DNA of 64,000 nt. Source: Anaeromyxobacter sp. Fw109-5 (GTDB taxonomy: Bacteria; Myxococcota; Myxococcia; Myxococcales; Anaeromyxobacteraceae). This document shows positions 35,864 through 44,757 of the stretch, piece by piece; positions within the stretch are counted from its first letter, which is position 1; each line of letters begins with the position of its first letter. The stretch lies in NCBI RefSeq assembly GCF_000017505.1, contig NC_009675.1, positions 496,001 to 560,000 on the forward strand. The letters run 5' to 3'. Below the pieces are notes generated by a model that saw only the letters and a list, made by a program, of their open reading frames with translations, made no database searches and was not told the DNA's origin. The position numbers and the translations under genes are program-made.

Positions 35864-36927
35864 TCCGCTGCCTGCTGGTGGACGACTCGCGGTCGTTCCG
35901 CGCCCTGCTGCGCGCGCTCCTCGAGCGCGCCGGCATCGACGTGGTCGGGGAGGCGGCGGACGGCGACGCCGCCGTCGCGAAGGCGGTCGCCCTCCGCCCC
36001 GACGTCGTGACGATGGACGTGCGCATGCCCGGAAAGGACGGGCTCGCAGCCATCGAGGAGATCATGCGCGTCGCGCCGACGCCGGTGGTGGTGGTCTCCG
36101 CGGAGGCGGGCCCGGAGCGGCAGGAGCTCGCGTTCTGGGCGCTCGAGCTCGGCGCGGTGGAGGTGCTCGCGAAGCCGCGCGCGGTGGACGCCGCGCGCTT
36201 CGACCGTGAGGTCCAGGCCATCCGCGACGCGGTCCGCTCGGTGGCGGGGCTCAAGGTCGTGACTCGCCACCGTCGGCGCGCGCTGCCGGCGGCCGCCCCG
36301 CGAGCGGCGCCGGCGCCGCCGCCGCGCGGCGCGTCCCCCGCCCACGCGCCCCGGGTCCTCGGGATCGCCGCCTCGACCGGCGGCCCTGCGGCGATCGCGC
36401 GGATCCTCCGGGCCTTGCCGCGCGAGTTCCCCGCGCCCATCCTGGTGGTGCAGCACATCGCCCCGGGGTTCGAGGCGGGGCTCGCCCACTGGCTCGGGAG
36501 CGAGACGCGCCTCTCGGTGAAGCTCGCGCAGGACGGCGAGCTGCTGCGCGCGGGCACGGTCTACGTGGGCGCCGATGGACGGCACCTCACCGCGCGCGCG
36601 GATCGCGTGAGGCTCGTGGACGCCCCTCCGGTGCGCGGCTTCCGGCCGTCCGGCACGACGCTGCTCGAGTCGCTGGCGCGCGAGTACGGCGGCGCGGCGG
36701 CCGGGCTGGTCCTGTCGGGCATGGGGGACGACGGCGCCGACGGCCTCAGGTCGGTGCGCGAGCGCGGCGGCTGGACGGCGGCGCAGGGGCCTGCCTCCGC
36801 GGTGGTGTTCGGCATGCCCGGCGCCGCGATCGAGCGGGGCGCCGCCCTCCACACCCTCGAGCTCGACGACATCGCCCCCGCGCTCCTCAGGCTCGCTCGC
36901 GCCCCCGCCCTCGCCCCCCGCGCGTGA
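35860..36927 (+). CDS. cheB: chemotaxis methylesterase/deamidase CheB
   Basis: 355 residues from the ATG overlapping the cheA stop. The N-terminal REC has CLLVDDSRSFRALLRALLERAG, Asp53 in VVTMDVRMPGKDGL and Lys in VLAKPRAV. An Ala/Pro linker follows, then the esterase with its Ser-His-Asp triad: IAASTGGPAAIARIL, VVQHIAPGFEAGLAHWL and LSGMGDDGADGLRSV. It removes methyl groups from receptors, opposing CheR. The presence of both R and B implies methylatable receptors encoded elsewhere in the genome. Confidence 0.95.
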   Translation: MIRCLLVDDSRSFRALLRALLERAGIDVVGEAADGDAAVAKAVALRPDVVTMDVRMPGKDGLAAIEEIMRVAPTPVVVVSAEAGPERQELAFWALELGAVEVLAKPRAVDAARFDREVQAIRDAVRSVAGLKVVTRHRRRALPAAAPRAAPAPPPRGASPAHAPRVLGIAASTGGPAAIARILRALPREFPAPILVVQHIAPGFEAGLAHWLGSETRLSVKLAQDGELLRAGTVYVGADGRHLTARADRVRLVDAPPVRGFRPSGTTLLESLAREYGGAAAGLVLSGMGDDGADGLRSVRERGGWTAAQGPASAVVFGMPGAAIERGAALHTLELDDIAPALLRLARAPALAPRA

Positions 36928-36952
36928 TGGCGGCGCCGCGTCGCGCGCGGTG

Positions 36953-36958
36953 TAGGTT
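36953..36958 (+). promoter_or_regulatory. -10 element of the TatD-like gene
   Basis: TAGGTT (TANNNT), exactly 9 nt before the ATG at 36968, with no good Shine-Dalgarno sequence in between. Confidence 0.45.
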
Positions 36959-36967
36959 CGGGGCGAG

Positions 36968-37792
36968 ATGTGGTTCGACGCGCTCCTGCACGCGCGCGCG
37001 CTCCGGACGCGCGACCTCGACGACCTCGCCTTCTTCGGCGTCTCGGGGGCCCTCGTCCCGTCGGACGACACCGTCGTGCCGGCCACCGCGTCGGCCATCC
37101 GCGCCGGCTGGGACGAGACCGCGGCCGCGGCGCGCCGGCTGCGCCGCGCCGGCCTCGACGGGCACGCGGCCGTCGGCATCCACCCGCGGTGCATTCCGCT
37201 GCGCGGCCTCGAGGCGCTGCTGGCGGAGCTGCCCGTCGCGCTCGATCGGCCGGAGGTGACGGCCATCGGCGCCGTCGGCCTCGCCGGCGGGGGCGAGCTC
37301 GAGGAGCGCGTCTTCGCCCGGCAGCTCGCGCTCGCGCGCGAGCTGCGCCGCCCCGTGCTCGTCGCCACGCCGTGGCGCGCCAAGGAGCGGATCACCCGGC
37401 GGGTGCTCGCCCTGCTGCGCGAGGCGGAGCTGGATCCCCGCCGCGTGCTCGTCACGGGCGCCGATGCGCGAACCGTCCGCGCGGTGCGGGCGTGCGGCTA
37501 CCTCGCCGGCCTCTCGCTCTCCGCCACCGGCGCGCCACGCGGGCCGATCGCGGAGGCGGTGCGGCTCGTGCGCGCGCTCGGGCCGGAGGGGCTCGTGCTG
37601 GGCTCGGACGCCGGCGTGGCGGGCGCCGATCTGCTCGCCCTCCCGCTCGCGGCGGACCGGCTCGCGAAGGCGGGGCTCTCCGAGGCGGTGGTGCGGCGGG
37701 TGTGCGGCGGCAACGCGCGCGCGTTCCTGGGCCTCGGGGCGGAGCCGCGGGGTCGGCGCGCCCCGGCCCGGCGGGAGGGCGGTGCGCGCTAG
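36968..37792 (+). CDS. TatD-related TIM-barrel hydrolase-like protein with incomplete metal site
   Basis: 274 residues. The opening MWFDALLHARAL aligns with the DxHxH entry of TatD hydrolases, but only one His is kept. AAVGIHPRCIPL, AIGAVGLAGGG, VLVATPWRAKERITRRVL and LVLGSDAGVAGADLLALP follow the order of TatD motifs (usual 'GxHP', 'GEIGLD', 'HxR', 'SDxP'), with the middle metal ligands replaced: Val-Gly for Glu, and Trp in place of His in the TPWR stretch. The C-terminus VRRVCGGNARAFLGLG matches the family 'GNArrlF' ending. A deoxyribonuclease or metal hydrolase role is therefore uncertain. It overlaps moaC by 4 bp, tail to tail. Confidence 0.7.
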   Translation: MWFDALLHARALRTRDLDDLAFFGVSGALVPSDDTVVPATASAIRAGWDETAAAARRLRRAGLDGHAAVGIHPRCIPLRGLEALLAELPVALDRPEVTAIGAVGLAGGGELEERVFARQLALARELRRPVLVATPWRAKERITRRVLALLREAELDPRRVLVTGADARTVRAVRACGYLAGLSLSATGAPRGPIAEAVRLVRALGPEGLVLGSDAGVAGADLLALPLAADRLAKAGLSEAVVRRVCGGNARAFLGLGAEPRGRRAPARREGGAR

Positions 37793-38259
37793 CGGCTGCG
37801 GCGACGGCGGGGACGCGCCTCGGCGTCCTCGCGCTTCCAGTGGCCGCTCCGGCCGCCCTTCTTCTCCACGAGCTCCAGCCCCTCGATGCGCATGCCCTTC
37901 TCGTACCGCTTCAGCATGTCGTAGATCGTGAGGCAGGCGGCGGCCACCGCCGCGAGCGCCTCCATCTCGACGCCGGTCCGGTCGACGGTGCGCACCGTCG
38001 CGGTCACCGCGACGCCGCGCGGTCCCGGCTCCACCTCCGTCTCCACGCCGGAGAGCGCGATGGGGTGGCAGAGCGGGACGAGGTCGGGCGTCTTCTTCGC
38101 GGCCATGACCCCGGCGAGCCGGGCGGCGGCGAGGACGTCGCCCTTCTCCACGTCCCCCCGCTCGACCCGCGCGACGGTCTCCCGCGACATGGCCACGAAG
38201 CCGCGCGCGATCGCCACCCGCTCCGTCCTCGGCTTCGCGCCGACGTCGATCATCTTCAT
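37789..38259 (-). CDS. moaC: cyclic pyranopterin monophosphate synthase
   Basis: 156 residues. MIDVGAKPRTERVAIARGFVAMS, then GDVLAAARLAGVMAAKKTPDLVPLCHPI with the conserved catalytic Lys and the KTPDLVPLCHP signature, VRTVDRTGVEMEALAAV and ACLTIYDMLKRYEKGM. It completes cyclic pyranopterin monophosphate formation in molybdenum cofactor synthesis. The C-terminus adds a basic tail (RPRRRRSR). It starts 4 bp after the trxB stop and is probably co-transcribed. No other mo-genes are nearby. Confidence 0.95.
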   Translation of the reverse strand: MKMIDVGAKPRTERVAIARGFVAMSRETVARVERGDVEKGDVLAAARLAGVMAAKKTPDLVPLCHPIALSGVETEVEPGPRGVAVTATVRTVDRTGVEMEALAAVAAACLTIYDMLKRYEKGMRIEGLELVEKKGGRSGHWKREDAEARPRRRRSR

Positions 38260-38263
38260 CGGG

Positions 38264-39208
38264 CTAGTCCCAGGTCTCCGTCGTGTGCTCGCCGAGGAAG
38301 CGCTCGGCGTCGATGGCGGCCATGCAGCCGGACCCGGCGGCGCTGATCGCCTGGCGGTAGCTCGGGTCGGCGACGTCGCCCGCGGCGAAGACGCCCGGGA
38401 CGCTCGTGGCCGTCGAGGGCGACCTCACCTCGAGGTAGCCCACGTCGTTCATGGCGAGCTGGCCCTTGAAGATGCCGGTGTTCGGCTCGTGGCCGATGCC
38501 CATGAAGACGCCCTTGAGCGGCACCTCGCGCAGCGATCCGTCCTTCGTGGAGCGGAGCCGCACGCCCGTGACCGCCTTGCCGTCGCCGAGGATCTCGTCC
38601 ACCACCGACTCGAGCACGAGCTCGACCTTCGGGTTCTTCTGCGCGCGCTCCTGCATGATCTTCGACGCGCGCAGCTCGGAGCGGCGGTGGATCACGTAGA
38701 CCTTCGTCGCGTACTTGGTGAGGAAGATCGCCTCCTCCATCGCGGTGTCGCCGCCGCCCACCACCGCCACGTCCACGCCGCGGAAGAAGAACCCGTCGCA
38801 GGTCGCGCAGGCGGACACGCCGCGCCCCTGGTACTGCTTCTCCGAGGCGATGGCGAGCCACTTCGCGGACGCGCCGGTCGCGACGACGACCGCGTCGGCG
38901 GTGAAGAGCCGGTCCTCCTGCCAGAGCTGGAAGGGGCGTCGCGTGAAGTCCACCCGCGTCACCTCACCCAGCTCGAAGCGCGTGCCGAACCGCTCCGCCT
39001 GCTTCTTCATGAGCTCCATGAGCTCGGGCCCGAGGATGCCCTCCGGGAAGCCGGGGAAGTTCTCGACCTCGCTCGTGATGGTGAGCTGCCCGCCCGGCTG
39101 CATCCCCTCGAACATGAGCGGGTTCAGGTTCGCGCGCGCGGCGTACAGGGCGGCGGTGTAGCCGGCGGGGCCGCTACCGATGATGACGAGCCTCTCGTGC
39201 TGGGCCAT
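38264..39208 (-). CDS. trxB: thioredoxin reductase (NADPH)
   Basis: 314 residues from the ATG at 39208, with GAGGGAA upstream. The FAD-binding GSGPAGYTAALYAARA is near the start, the redox CATC motif in SACATCDGFFFRG, the NADPH-binding GGGDTAMEEAIFL, and the C-terminal FAD segment VPGVFAAGDVADPSYRQAISAAGSG. It reduces thioredoxin in the cytoplasm. The nearby lipoprotein DsbA-like gene and peroxiredoxin are other redox genes, but they are not in the same transcription unit. Confidence 0.96.
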   Translation of the reverse strand: MAQHERLVIIGSGPAGYTAALYAARANLNPLMFEGMQPGGQLTITSEVENFPGFPEGILGPELMELMKKQAERFGTRFELGEVTRVDFTRRPFQLWQEDRLFTADAVVVATGASAKWLAIASEKQYQGRGVSACATCDGFFFRGVDVAVVGGGDTAMEEAIFLTKYATKVYVIHRRSELRASKIMQERAQKNPKVELVLESVVDEILGDGKAVTGVRLRSTKDGSLREVPLKGVFMGIGHEPNTGIFKGQLAMNDVGYLEVRSPSTATSVPGVFAAGDVADPSYRQAISAAGSGCMAAIDAERFLGEHTTETWD

Positions 39209-39259
39209 TGGGTTCCCTCGATTGAGCGGACGGTTGTCTATCCTCTCGGAGCCCGGGTG

Positions 39260-40093
39260 TCATGGGGAAGGTTCGATCCCGGGGGCGCCGCCGGCACGGC
39301 CGCTCGGGCCCGGCGGCCGCCGCGCCCAGAGGAAGACGCGGCGGTAGGTGTAGAGGAAGGGGCGCTCGTCCGGCAGCTCCGCGAGCAGCCGCTCGCGGTA
39401 CCTCGCCAGGAAGCGCGCGTACGCCTCGGGCGAGAGGCGCCGCTCGTAGTCGGTGAGGAGCGTCCCGCGCACCCACTCGATCACCGCGGCCGGCTCGGGC
39501 AGGGGGTGCGCGTAGATCTCCACCCGCACCCGCTGGCGGGAGACGCCGAGGCTCCACAGGACCCGCGCGTACGCCTCGGGCGCGAGCACCGGGCTCTGGC
39601 GCACGAAGCCGGCCAGGGCGGCGGCGAGGTCCGGCTCGCGGGCCACCTCGCGGGCGACCGCGTGCGACGGGTGCTCCTCGTTGGCCGGGATCTGCAGCGC
39701 GAGCTGCCCGCCCGGCGCGAGGAGCGCCGCGAGCCGCGGCAGGAGGGCCGCGTGGTCGGGCACCCAGTGCAGGGCGGCGTTGGAGAGGACGAGGTCGTAC
39801 GGCCCGTCGTCCACCGCCGCGAGATCGCCCTGGCGGAAGGCGAGCCCGCCGCCCGCGTGCGCCGCGGCGCGCGCCAGCATCGCCGCGGAGGCGTCCACGC
39901 CGACGGTCTCGCGCGCGCCGAGCCGCTCGTGCGCGAGGCGCGTGAGCTCGCCCGAGCCACAGCCGAGATCGACGATCCGCATGCCCGGCCGCGGCTCGAT
40001 GGTGGCGAGGAGATCGAGGAACGGCGCCCGCCGCTCGCCGGCGAAGCGGGCGTAGCGATCGGGGTTCCAGACGTCGCGCTCGGCGGTGGGCAA
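39260..40093 (-). CDS. tam: trans-aconitate 2-methyltransferase-like SAM methyltransferase
   Basis: 277 residues from a TTG at 40093; GGGGAGG lies 9 nt upstream and supports this rare start. WNPDRYARFAGERRAPFLDLLA and the SAM motif RIVDLGCGSGELTRLAHERL are followed by GVDASAAMLARA, LVLSNAALHWVPDHAALLPRL, LAPGGQLALQIPANEEHPSH and the late YRERLLAELPDERPFLYTYRRVFLWARR. This matches Tam, which methylates trans-aconitate, a spontaneous aconitase inhibitor. Substrate assignment is by similarity. Confidence 0.85.
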   Translation of the reverse strand: MPTAERDVWNPDRYARFAGERRAPFLDLLATIEPRPGMRIVDLGCGSGELTRLAHERLGARETVGVDASAAMLARAAAHAGGGLAFRQGDLAAVDDGPYDLVLSNAALHWVPDHAALLPRLAALLAPGGQLALQIPANEEHPSHAVAREVAREPDLAAALAGFVRQSPVLAPEAYARVLWSLGVSRQRVRVEIYAHPLPEPAAVIEWVRGTLLTDYERRLSPEAYARFLARYRERLLAELPDERPFLYTYRRVFLWARRPPGPSGRAGGAPGIEPSP

Positions 40094-40181
40094 AGGCGTT
40101 GACCTCCCCGGCGATTTGGCGGAATCTCGCCCGCGTTCAGATTATCCCCCCGAGCCTTTCCTCGTCCGGAGCCTCCGCCCC

Positions 40182-41246
40182 ATGAAGAGCCGTCACCTCG
40201 TCGTCGCCGCGCTCGCCCTCGCGCTCGCGGCGTGCCAGTCCCCTCGCCCGGCGCAGCAGGCCTCGAACGGCCAGGCGCAGAAGCAGGATCCCAAGGCGCC
40301 CGTGGCCAAGATCGGGGCCCAGACGATCACCGCCGGTGAGCTCGACGAGCTCGTGAAGAAGGACCTCGACCAGCTCGAGCAGCAGTACCAGGAGCAGCGC
40401 TACCAGCTCCGGCGCCAGGCGCTCGAGGCGATGATCCGCAAGCGCATCGTCGAGGAGAAGGCGAAGGCCCAGAACCTCTCGCCGGAGGAGATGGTCCAGC
40501 GGGACATCGGCGCCAAGGTCGCGGAGCCGTCCGAGGAGGAGCTGAAGGCGCTCTACGATCGCGCCAAGGCCGGCGGCCAGCAGCTCCCGCCGTACGAGCA
40601 GGTGAAGCCGGACATCGCGCGCTTCGTGAAGAACCAGAAGGCGCAGGGGCTCCTCGCCGAGTACTACGAGGAGCTCAAGAAGGACGCGAAGGTCGAGGTG
40701 CTCCTCCCCGCGTACGAGCCGCCCAAGGTGGAGGTCGCGGCGACCGGCCCGTCGAAGGGCCCGCAGGGCGCGCCGGTGACGATCGTCGAGTTCTCCGACT
40801 TCGAGTGCCCGTACTGCGTGCGCGCCGAGGACACGGTGAAGCAGGTGCTCGCCGCCTACCCGGACAAGATCCGGCTCGTGTACCGCGACTTCCCGCTGCC
40901 CATGCACGCCCGCGCGCCGAAGGCCGCCGAGGCGGCCCACTGCGCCGGCGATCAGGGGAAGTACTGGGAGATGCACCAGCGGCTGTTCGCCTCGAGCAAC
41001 GCGATCGACGTCCCCGATCTCAAGAAGTACGCGGGCGAGCTGAAGCTCGATCAGGCCAAGTTCGACAAGTGCCTCGACTCCGGCGAGAAGACCCAGGTGG
41101 TCGAGGAGCACAGGAAGGCAGGCGAGGAGGCGGGCGTGAGCGGCACGCCGGCGTTCTTCATCAACGGCCGGATGCTCAGCGGCGCCCAGCCCCTCGACGC
41201 GTTCAAGAAGGTGATCGACCAGGAGCTGGCGAGCGCGGGCAAGTAG
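40182..41246 (+). CDS. lipoprotein DsbA-family oxidoreductase with SurA_N-like front domain
   Basis: 354 residues from the ATG at 40182. The lipobox ALALAACQS predicts a membrane-anchored envelope protein. Residues about 40-170 (VAKIGAQTITAGELDELVKK, RRQALEAMIRKRIVEEKAKAQNL, EEELKALYDRAK) resemble the helical N-domain of SurA/PpiD chaperones without a rotamase domain. Residues about 190-350 are a DsbA/thioredoxin fold: APVTIVEFSDFECPYCVRAEDTV with a CPYC active site, RLVYRDFPLPMH, AAEAAHCAGDQGKYWEMHQRLF, and the cis-Pro loop SGTPAFFINGR. It probably combines unfolded-protein binding with disulphide exchange in the periplasm. Confidence 0.85.
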   Translation: MKSRHLVVAALALALAACQSPRPAQQASNGQAQKQDPKAPVAKIGAQTITAGELDELVKKDLDQLEQQYQEQRYQLRRQALEAMIRKRIVEEKAKAQNLSPEEMVQRDIGAKVAEPSEEELKALYDRAKAGGQQLPPYEQVKPDIARFVKNQKAQGLLAEYYEELKKDAKVEVLLPAYEPPKVEVAATGPSKGPQGAPVTIVEFSDFECPYCVRAEDTVKQVLAAYPDKIRLVYRDFPLPMHARAPKAAEAAHCAGDQGKYWEMHQRLFASSNAIDVPDLKKYAGELKLDQAKFDKCLDSGEKTQVVEEHRKAGEEAGVSGTPAFFINGRMLSGAQPLDAFKKVIDQELASAGK

Positions 41247-41458
41247 CGAGTCGACGTCGCACCGCCCCCGGACGGCAGCACGGACGTCCGGTTTGCATCG
41301 CCGGCGGTCCCTCGAGCTCGCGCGGCCTCGCCACTCGCGGGGCCGCGCTGCGCTCGGGATCACGCGCCCTGCCGCGGGGGCAGCGACGGGGCGCGTGGCG
41401 GGTTACATATGCGGCCGGCCGCCTCGCCTCCTTCGGGGCGCCGGGAGGACCTCGACGC

Positions 41459-42577
41459 ATGGGCGGCTACGGGCAGGGCGCGGCGGCGACGCTGGGTGAG
41501 CGGCGGAAGACGCGGGGCATCCGCCTCGGCAACGTCCCCATCGGCGGCGGCGCCCCCATCGCCGTGCAGTCGATGACCACCACGCAGACGTCCGACGCGC
41601 CCGCGACGCTCGCGCAGATCCGCGCGCTCGCGGAGGCGGGCGCGGACGTGGTGCGGGTCGCGGTGCCCGACCGAGACGCGGCGGCGGCGCTGCCGGCCAT
41701 CGTGCGCGCCTCGCCGGTGCCGCTCGTCGCCGACATCCACTTCGACTACCGGCTGGCCCTCGCCGCGCTCGAGGCGGGCATCCACGGCATCCGCCTGAAC
41801 CCGGGCAACATCGGCGCGCGGGAGCGGGTGCGGGAGGTGGTCCACGCGGCGCGCGAGCGGCTCGTGCCGATCCGCATCGGCGTGAACGCGGGCTCGCTCG
41901 AGAAGGACATCGTGGAGAAGCACGGCTGGCCCACCGCGGAGGGCATGGTCGAGAGCGCCGAGCGCCACATCCGCTTCCTCGAGGACGAGGGCTACCGCGA
42001 GATCAAGGTGTCGCTGAAGGCGCACGACGTCGCCATGACGGTGCAGGCGAACCGGCTCTTCTCGCAGCGGTTCGAGTACCCGCTGCACCTCGGCGTCACG
42101 GAGGCGGGCACGCTCCTCGCCGGCACCGTGAAGAGCGCCGCCGGCCTCGGCATCCTGCTGGGGGACGGGATCGGCGACACGATCCGCGTCTCCCTCACCG
42201 CCGACCCGGTCGAGGAGGTCCGCGTCGCGCGCCTGCTGCTCAAGTCGCTCGGCCTCAAGTTCGGCGGCGCCACGATGACCTCCTGCCCGACCTGCGGCCG
42301 CTGCTCGGTGGACATGATCCCCATCGCCGAGCGCGTGGAGAAGCGGCTCGCGACGCTGAAGGGCGAGGTGGCGGTGGCGGTGATGGGCTGCGAGGTGAAC
42401 GGCCCCGGCGAGGCCGCGGCCGCCGACGTGGGCGTGGCCTACGGCCACAACGGCGTGGGCCTCCTCTTCCGCGGCGGCAAGATCGTGAAGCGGATGAAGG
42501 CCGAGGAGCTGGAGGACGCCGTGGTCGCCGAGGCGATCAGCATCGCCTCGAGCCGCACGCCGGGCGAGCGCGACTAG
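41459..42577 (+). CDS. ispG: 4-hydroxy-3-methylbut-2-enyl diphosphate synthase (flavodoxin-type)
   Basis: 372 residues from the ATG at 41459, with GGGAGG upstream. Signature segments: [98 protein letters not shown]. The 4Fe-4S ligands are in [12 protein letters not shown], with the late [10 protein letters not shown]. This is the penultimate step of the MEP isoprenoid pathway. It is convergent with, and overlaps by 4 bp, a small cytochrome gene. Confidence 0.96.
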   Translation: MGGYGQGAAATLGERRKTRGIRLGNVPIGGGAPIAVQSMTTTQTSDAPATLAQIRALAEAGADVVRVAVPDRDAAAALPAIVRASPVPLVADIHFDYRLALAALEAGIHGIRLNPGNIGARERVREVVHAARERLVPIRIGVNAGSLEKDIVEKHGWPTAEGMVESAERHIRFLEDEGYREIKVSLKAHDVAMTVQANRLFSQRFEYPLHLGVTEAGTLLAGTVKSAAGLGILLGDGIGDTIRVSLTADPVEEVRVARLLLKSLGLKFGGATMTSCPTCGRCSVDMIPIAERVEKRLATLKGEVAVAVMGCEVNGPGEAAAADVGVAYGHNGVGLLFRGGKIVKRMKAEELEDAVVAEAISIASSRTPGERD

Positions 42578-42909
42578 TCGCTGCCCTCGCCCATCGCCGA
42601 GAGGTACACGGCGAGCGCGCGCCGGTCCTCGTCGCTGCCGTGGAACTCCGGCATGACCGGGTAGAGCTGGGGCAGCCGGCCGATGGCGTCGTAGGCCCGC
42701 TCCGCGGTCCACCCCGCCACGCGCCGCGCGAGCGGTACGTCGCCGTGGCAGTGCAGGCACTTCGCGCGGAACACCCGCTCACCCCGCGCGAGGGCCTCGG
42801 GAGTCCCCACCAGCGAGGGCCGGCCGCGCGGCGCCGCCGCGAGCGCGATCGCCAGCGCGACCGCGACGGCGGCCACGGCGAGGGCGGCGAGGCGGGCGCG
42901 GCGGGTCAC
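42574..42909 (-). CDS. small membrane-anchored c-type cytochrome
   Basis: 111 residues. The N-terminus is a signal anchor ([20 protein letters not shown]). One haem-binding motif, CLHCH, follows in [23 protein letters not shown], and the distal Met ligand is likely in [24 protein letters not shown]. This is a class I, cbb3-subunit-like monohaem cytochrome for periplasmic electron transfer; partner unknown. It overlaps the ispG end by 4 bp, tail to tail, and is divergent from proS. Confidence 0.85.
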   Translation of the reverse strand: MTRRARLAALAVAAVAVALAIALAAAPRGRPSLVGTPEALARGERVFRAKCLHCHGDVPLARRVAGWTAERAYDAIGRLPQLYPVMPEFHGSDEDRRALAVYLSAMGEGSD

Positions 42910-43008
42910 TGCGCCTCTCTATCCGGAACGTCCCGGGGCCGCCAGCGCGGCGCCGCGTCCCGCGTCCACGGCGCGCGGCGGGCGCTGCGAGCGCCGCGGC
43001 GGGCGGTG

Positions 43009-43014
43009 TATAAC
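43009..43014 (+). promoter_or_regulatory. -10 element for leaderless proS mRNA
   Basis: TATAAC, 9 nt before the proS ATG, separated by CGCCGGACC with no Shine-Dalgarno sequence. Confidence 0.5.
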
Positions 43015-43023
43015 CGCCGGACC

Positions 43024-44751
43024 ATGCCCGTCGTCAGACTCAGCCAGGCGTTCGTCCCCACCCTGAAGGAAGCCCCCGCCGACGCCCAGGTCGCGAGCCA
43101 CAAGCTGCTCGTCCGCGCCGGCTTCATCCGCCAGCTCGGGGCCGGGATCTACGACTACCTGCCGCTCGCGAAGCGCACGCTCGCCAAGATCGAGGCCATC
43201 GTCCGCGAGGAGATGGACGCCATCGGCGGCCAGGAGTTCTACCTGCCCGCCCTCCACCCCGCGGAGATCTGGAAGGAGTCCGGCCGCTGGGAGGTGATGG
43301 GCGACAACATGTTCCGGCTGAAGGACCGCAAGAACGGCGACTACTGCCTCGGCATGACGCACGAGGAGATCTTCACCGCCATCGCCCGCGACGAGCTCCG
43401 CTCGTACCGGCAGCTCCCGCAGGTCTGGTACCAGATCCAGACCAAGTTCCGCGACGAGCCGCGCCCCAAGTCCGGCCTCCTGCGCGTGCGCCAGTTCACC
43501 ATGAAGGACGCCTACTCCTTCGACGTGGACCGCGCCGGGCTCGACAAGAGCTACGAGGACCAGCGCCGCGCCTACGAGCGCATCTTCACCCGGTGCGGCC
43601 TCGACTTCGTGGCGGTGCAGGCGCACTCCGGGGCGATGGGTGGCAGCGAGTCGTCCGAGTTCATGGTGCGCACCGACGCGGGCGAGGACCTCGTGGCGGC
43701 GTGCCCCAGGTGCCGCTACGCCGCGAACACCGAGACCGCCACCTCCCGGCTCGCGTCCGAGCAGGACGGCGCGGGGCTCCCGAAGCCCGAGAAGTTCGCC
43801 ACCCCGGGCGTCGTGACCATCGAGGCGCTCGAGCAGCCGCCCTACGGCGTCGCCGCGAGGCGGCAGCTCAAGACGCTCGTCTACGTCGCCGACGAGAAGC
43901 TGGTCGTCGCGGTGGTGCGCGGCGACCAGGAGCTGAACGAGGCGAAGCTCCAGACGGCGACCGGCGCGCAGGTGATCCGCCCGGCGCACCCCGAGGAGAT
44001 CCCGTCGCTCATGGGCGCGCGCGCGGGATCGCTCGGCGCGGTGGGCTTCTCCAGGGCGAAGGTGTTCGTCGATCCCTCCCTCGCCGACCGCAAGGACATG
44101 GTCACCGGCGCGAACGAGGACGGCTTCCACCTGCGCGGCGTGGAGGTGCGTCGCGACGTGCTCACCGGCCCGCACGCGACCGTCGCCGAGCTGCGCACGG
44201 TCCGCGCCGGCGAAGGCTGCCCGCGCTGCGACGGCACGCTCGACGTCTTCAAGGCGCTCGAGGTCGGCCACATCTTCAAGCTCGGCACCAAGTACTCGGA
44301 GTCGATGAAGGCGACCGTGCTCGACGCGGACGGCAAGGCCGTCCCCATCGTGATGGGCAGCTACGGCATCGGCGTCGAGCGCATCATGGCCGCGGCGATC
44401 GAGCTGCACCACGACGAGCTCGGCATCCGCTGGCCGCCCGCCATCGCGCCGTTCCAGGCGACCGTGCTCACCCTCGGGCCCGAGCCGGAGCTGAAGAAGG
44501 CCGCCGACGAGCTCGTGAAGGCGCTCTCGGACGCCGGGCTCGAGGTGCTCCACGACGATCGCGAGGAGCGCGCGGGCGTGAAGTTCAAGGACGCCGACCT
44601 GGTGGGCATCCCCCTGCGCATCTCGGTCGGGAAGAAGGGGCTCGCGGAGGGCAAGGTGGAGTGGAAGCTCCGCGGGGACAAGGCGGTCGAGCTCGTGCCG
44701 CTGGCCGAGGTGGCGCGCCGCGCCGCCGAGCACGTGCGGGCGGGGAGGTAG
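43024..44751 (+). CDS. proS: prolyl-tRNA synthetase (bacterial type with editing domain)
   Basis: 575 residues. Class II motifs: [27 protein letters not shown] and [14 protein letters not shown], motif 2 in [28 protein letters not shown], and motif 3 in [13 protein letters not shown]. The INS/YbaK-like editing domain lies between (about residues 225-400; [32 protein letters not shown]), so it can clear mischarged Ala-tRNA(Pro). The C-terminal anticodon-binding domain has [23 protein letters not shown]. The mRNA seems leaderless. It ends 6 bp before a DUF4388 gene. Confidence 0.97.
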   Translation: MPVVRLSQAFVPTLKEAPADAQVASHKLLVRAGFIRQLGAGIYDYLPLAKRTLAKIEAIVREEMDAIGGQEFYLPALHPAEIWKESGRWEVMGDNMFRLKDRKNGDYCLGMTHEEIFTAIARDELRSYRQLPQVWYQIQTKFRDEPRPKSGLLRVRQFTMKDAYSFDVDRAGLDKSYEDQRRAYERIFTRCGLDFVAVQAHSGAMGGSESSEFMVRTDAGEDLVAACPRCRYAANTETATSRLASEQDGAGLPKPEKFATPGVVTIEALEQPPYGVAARRQLKTLVYVADEKLVVAVVRGDQELNEAKLQTATGAQVIRPAHPEEIPSLMGARAGSLGAVGFSRAKVFVDPSLADRKDMVTGANEDGFHLRGVEVRRDVLTGPHATVAELRTVRAGEGCPRCDGTLDVFKALEVGHIFKLGTKYSESMKATVLDADGKAVPIVMGSYGIGVERIMAAAIELHHDELGIRWPPAIAPFQATVLTLGPEPELKKAADELVKALSDAGLEVLHDDREERAGVKFKDADLVGIPLRISVGKKGLAEGKVEWKLRGDKAVELVPLAEVARRAAEHVRAGR

Positions 44752-44757
44752 CCGGGC

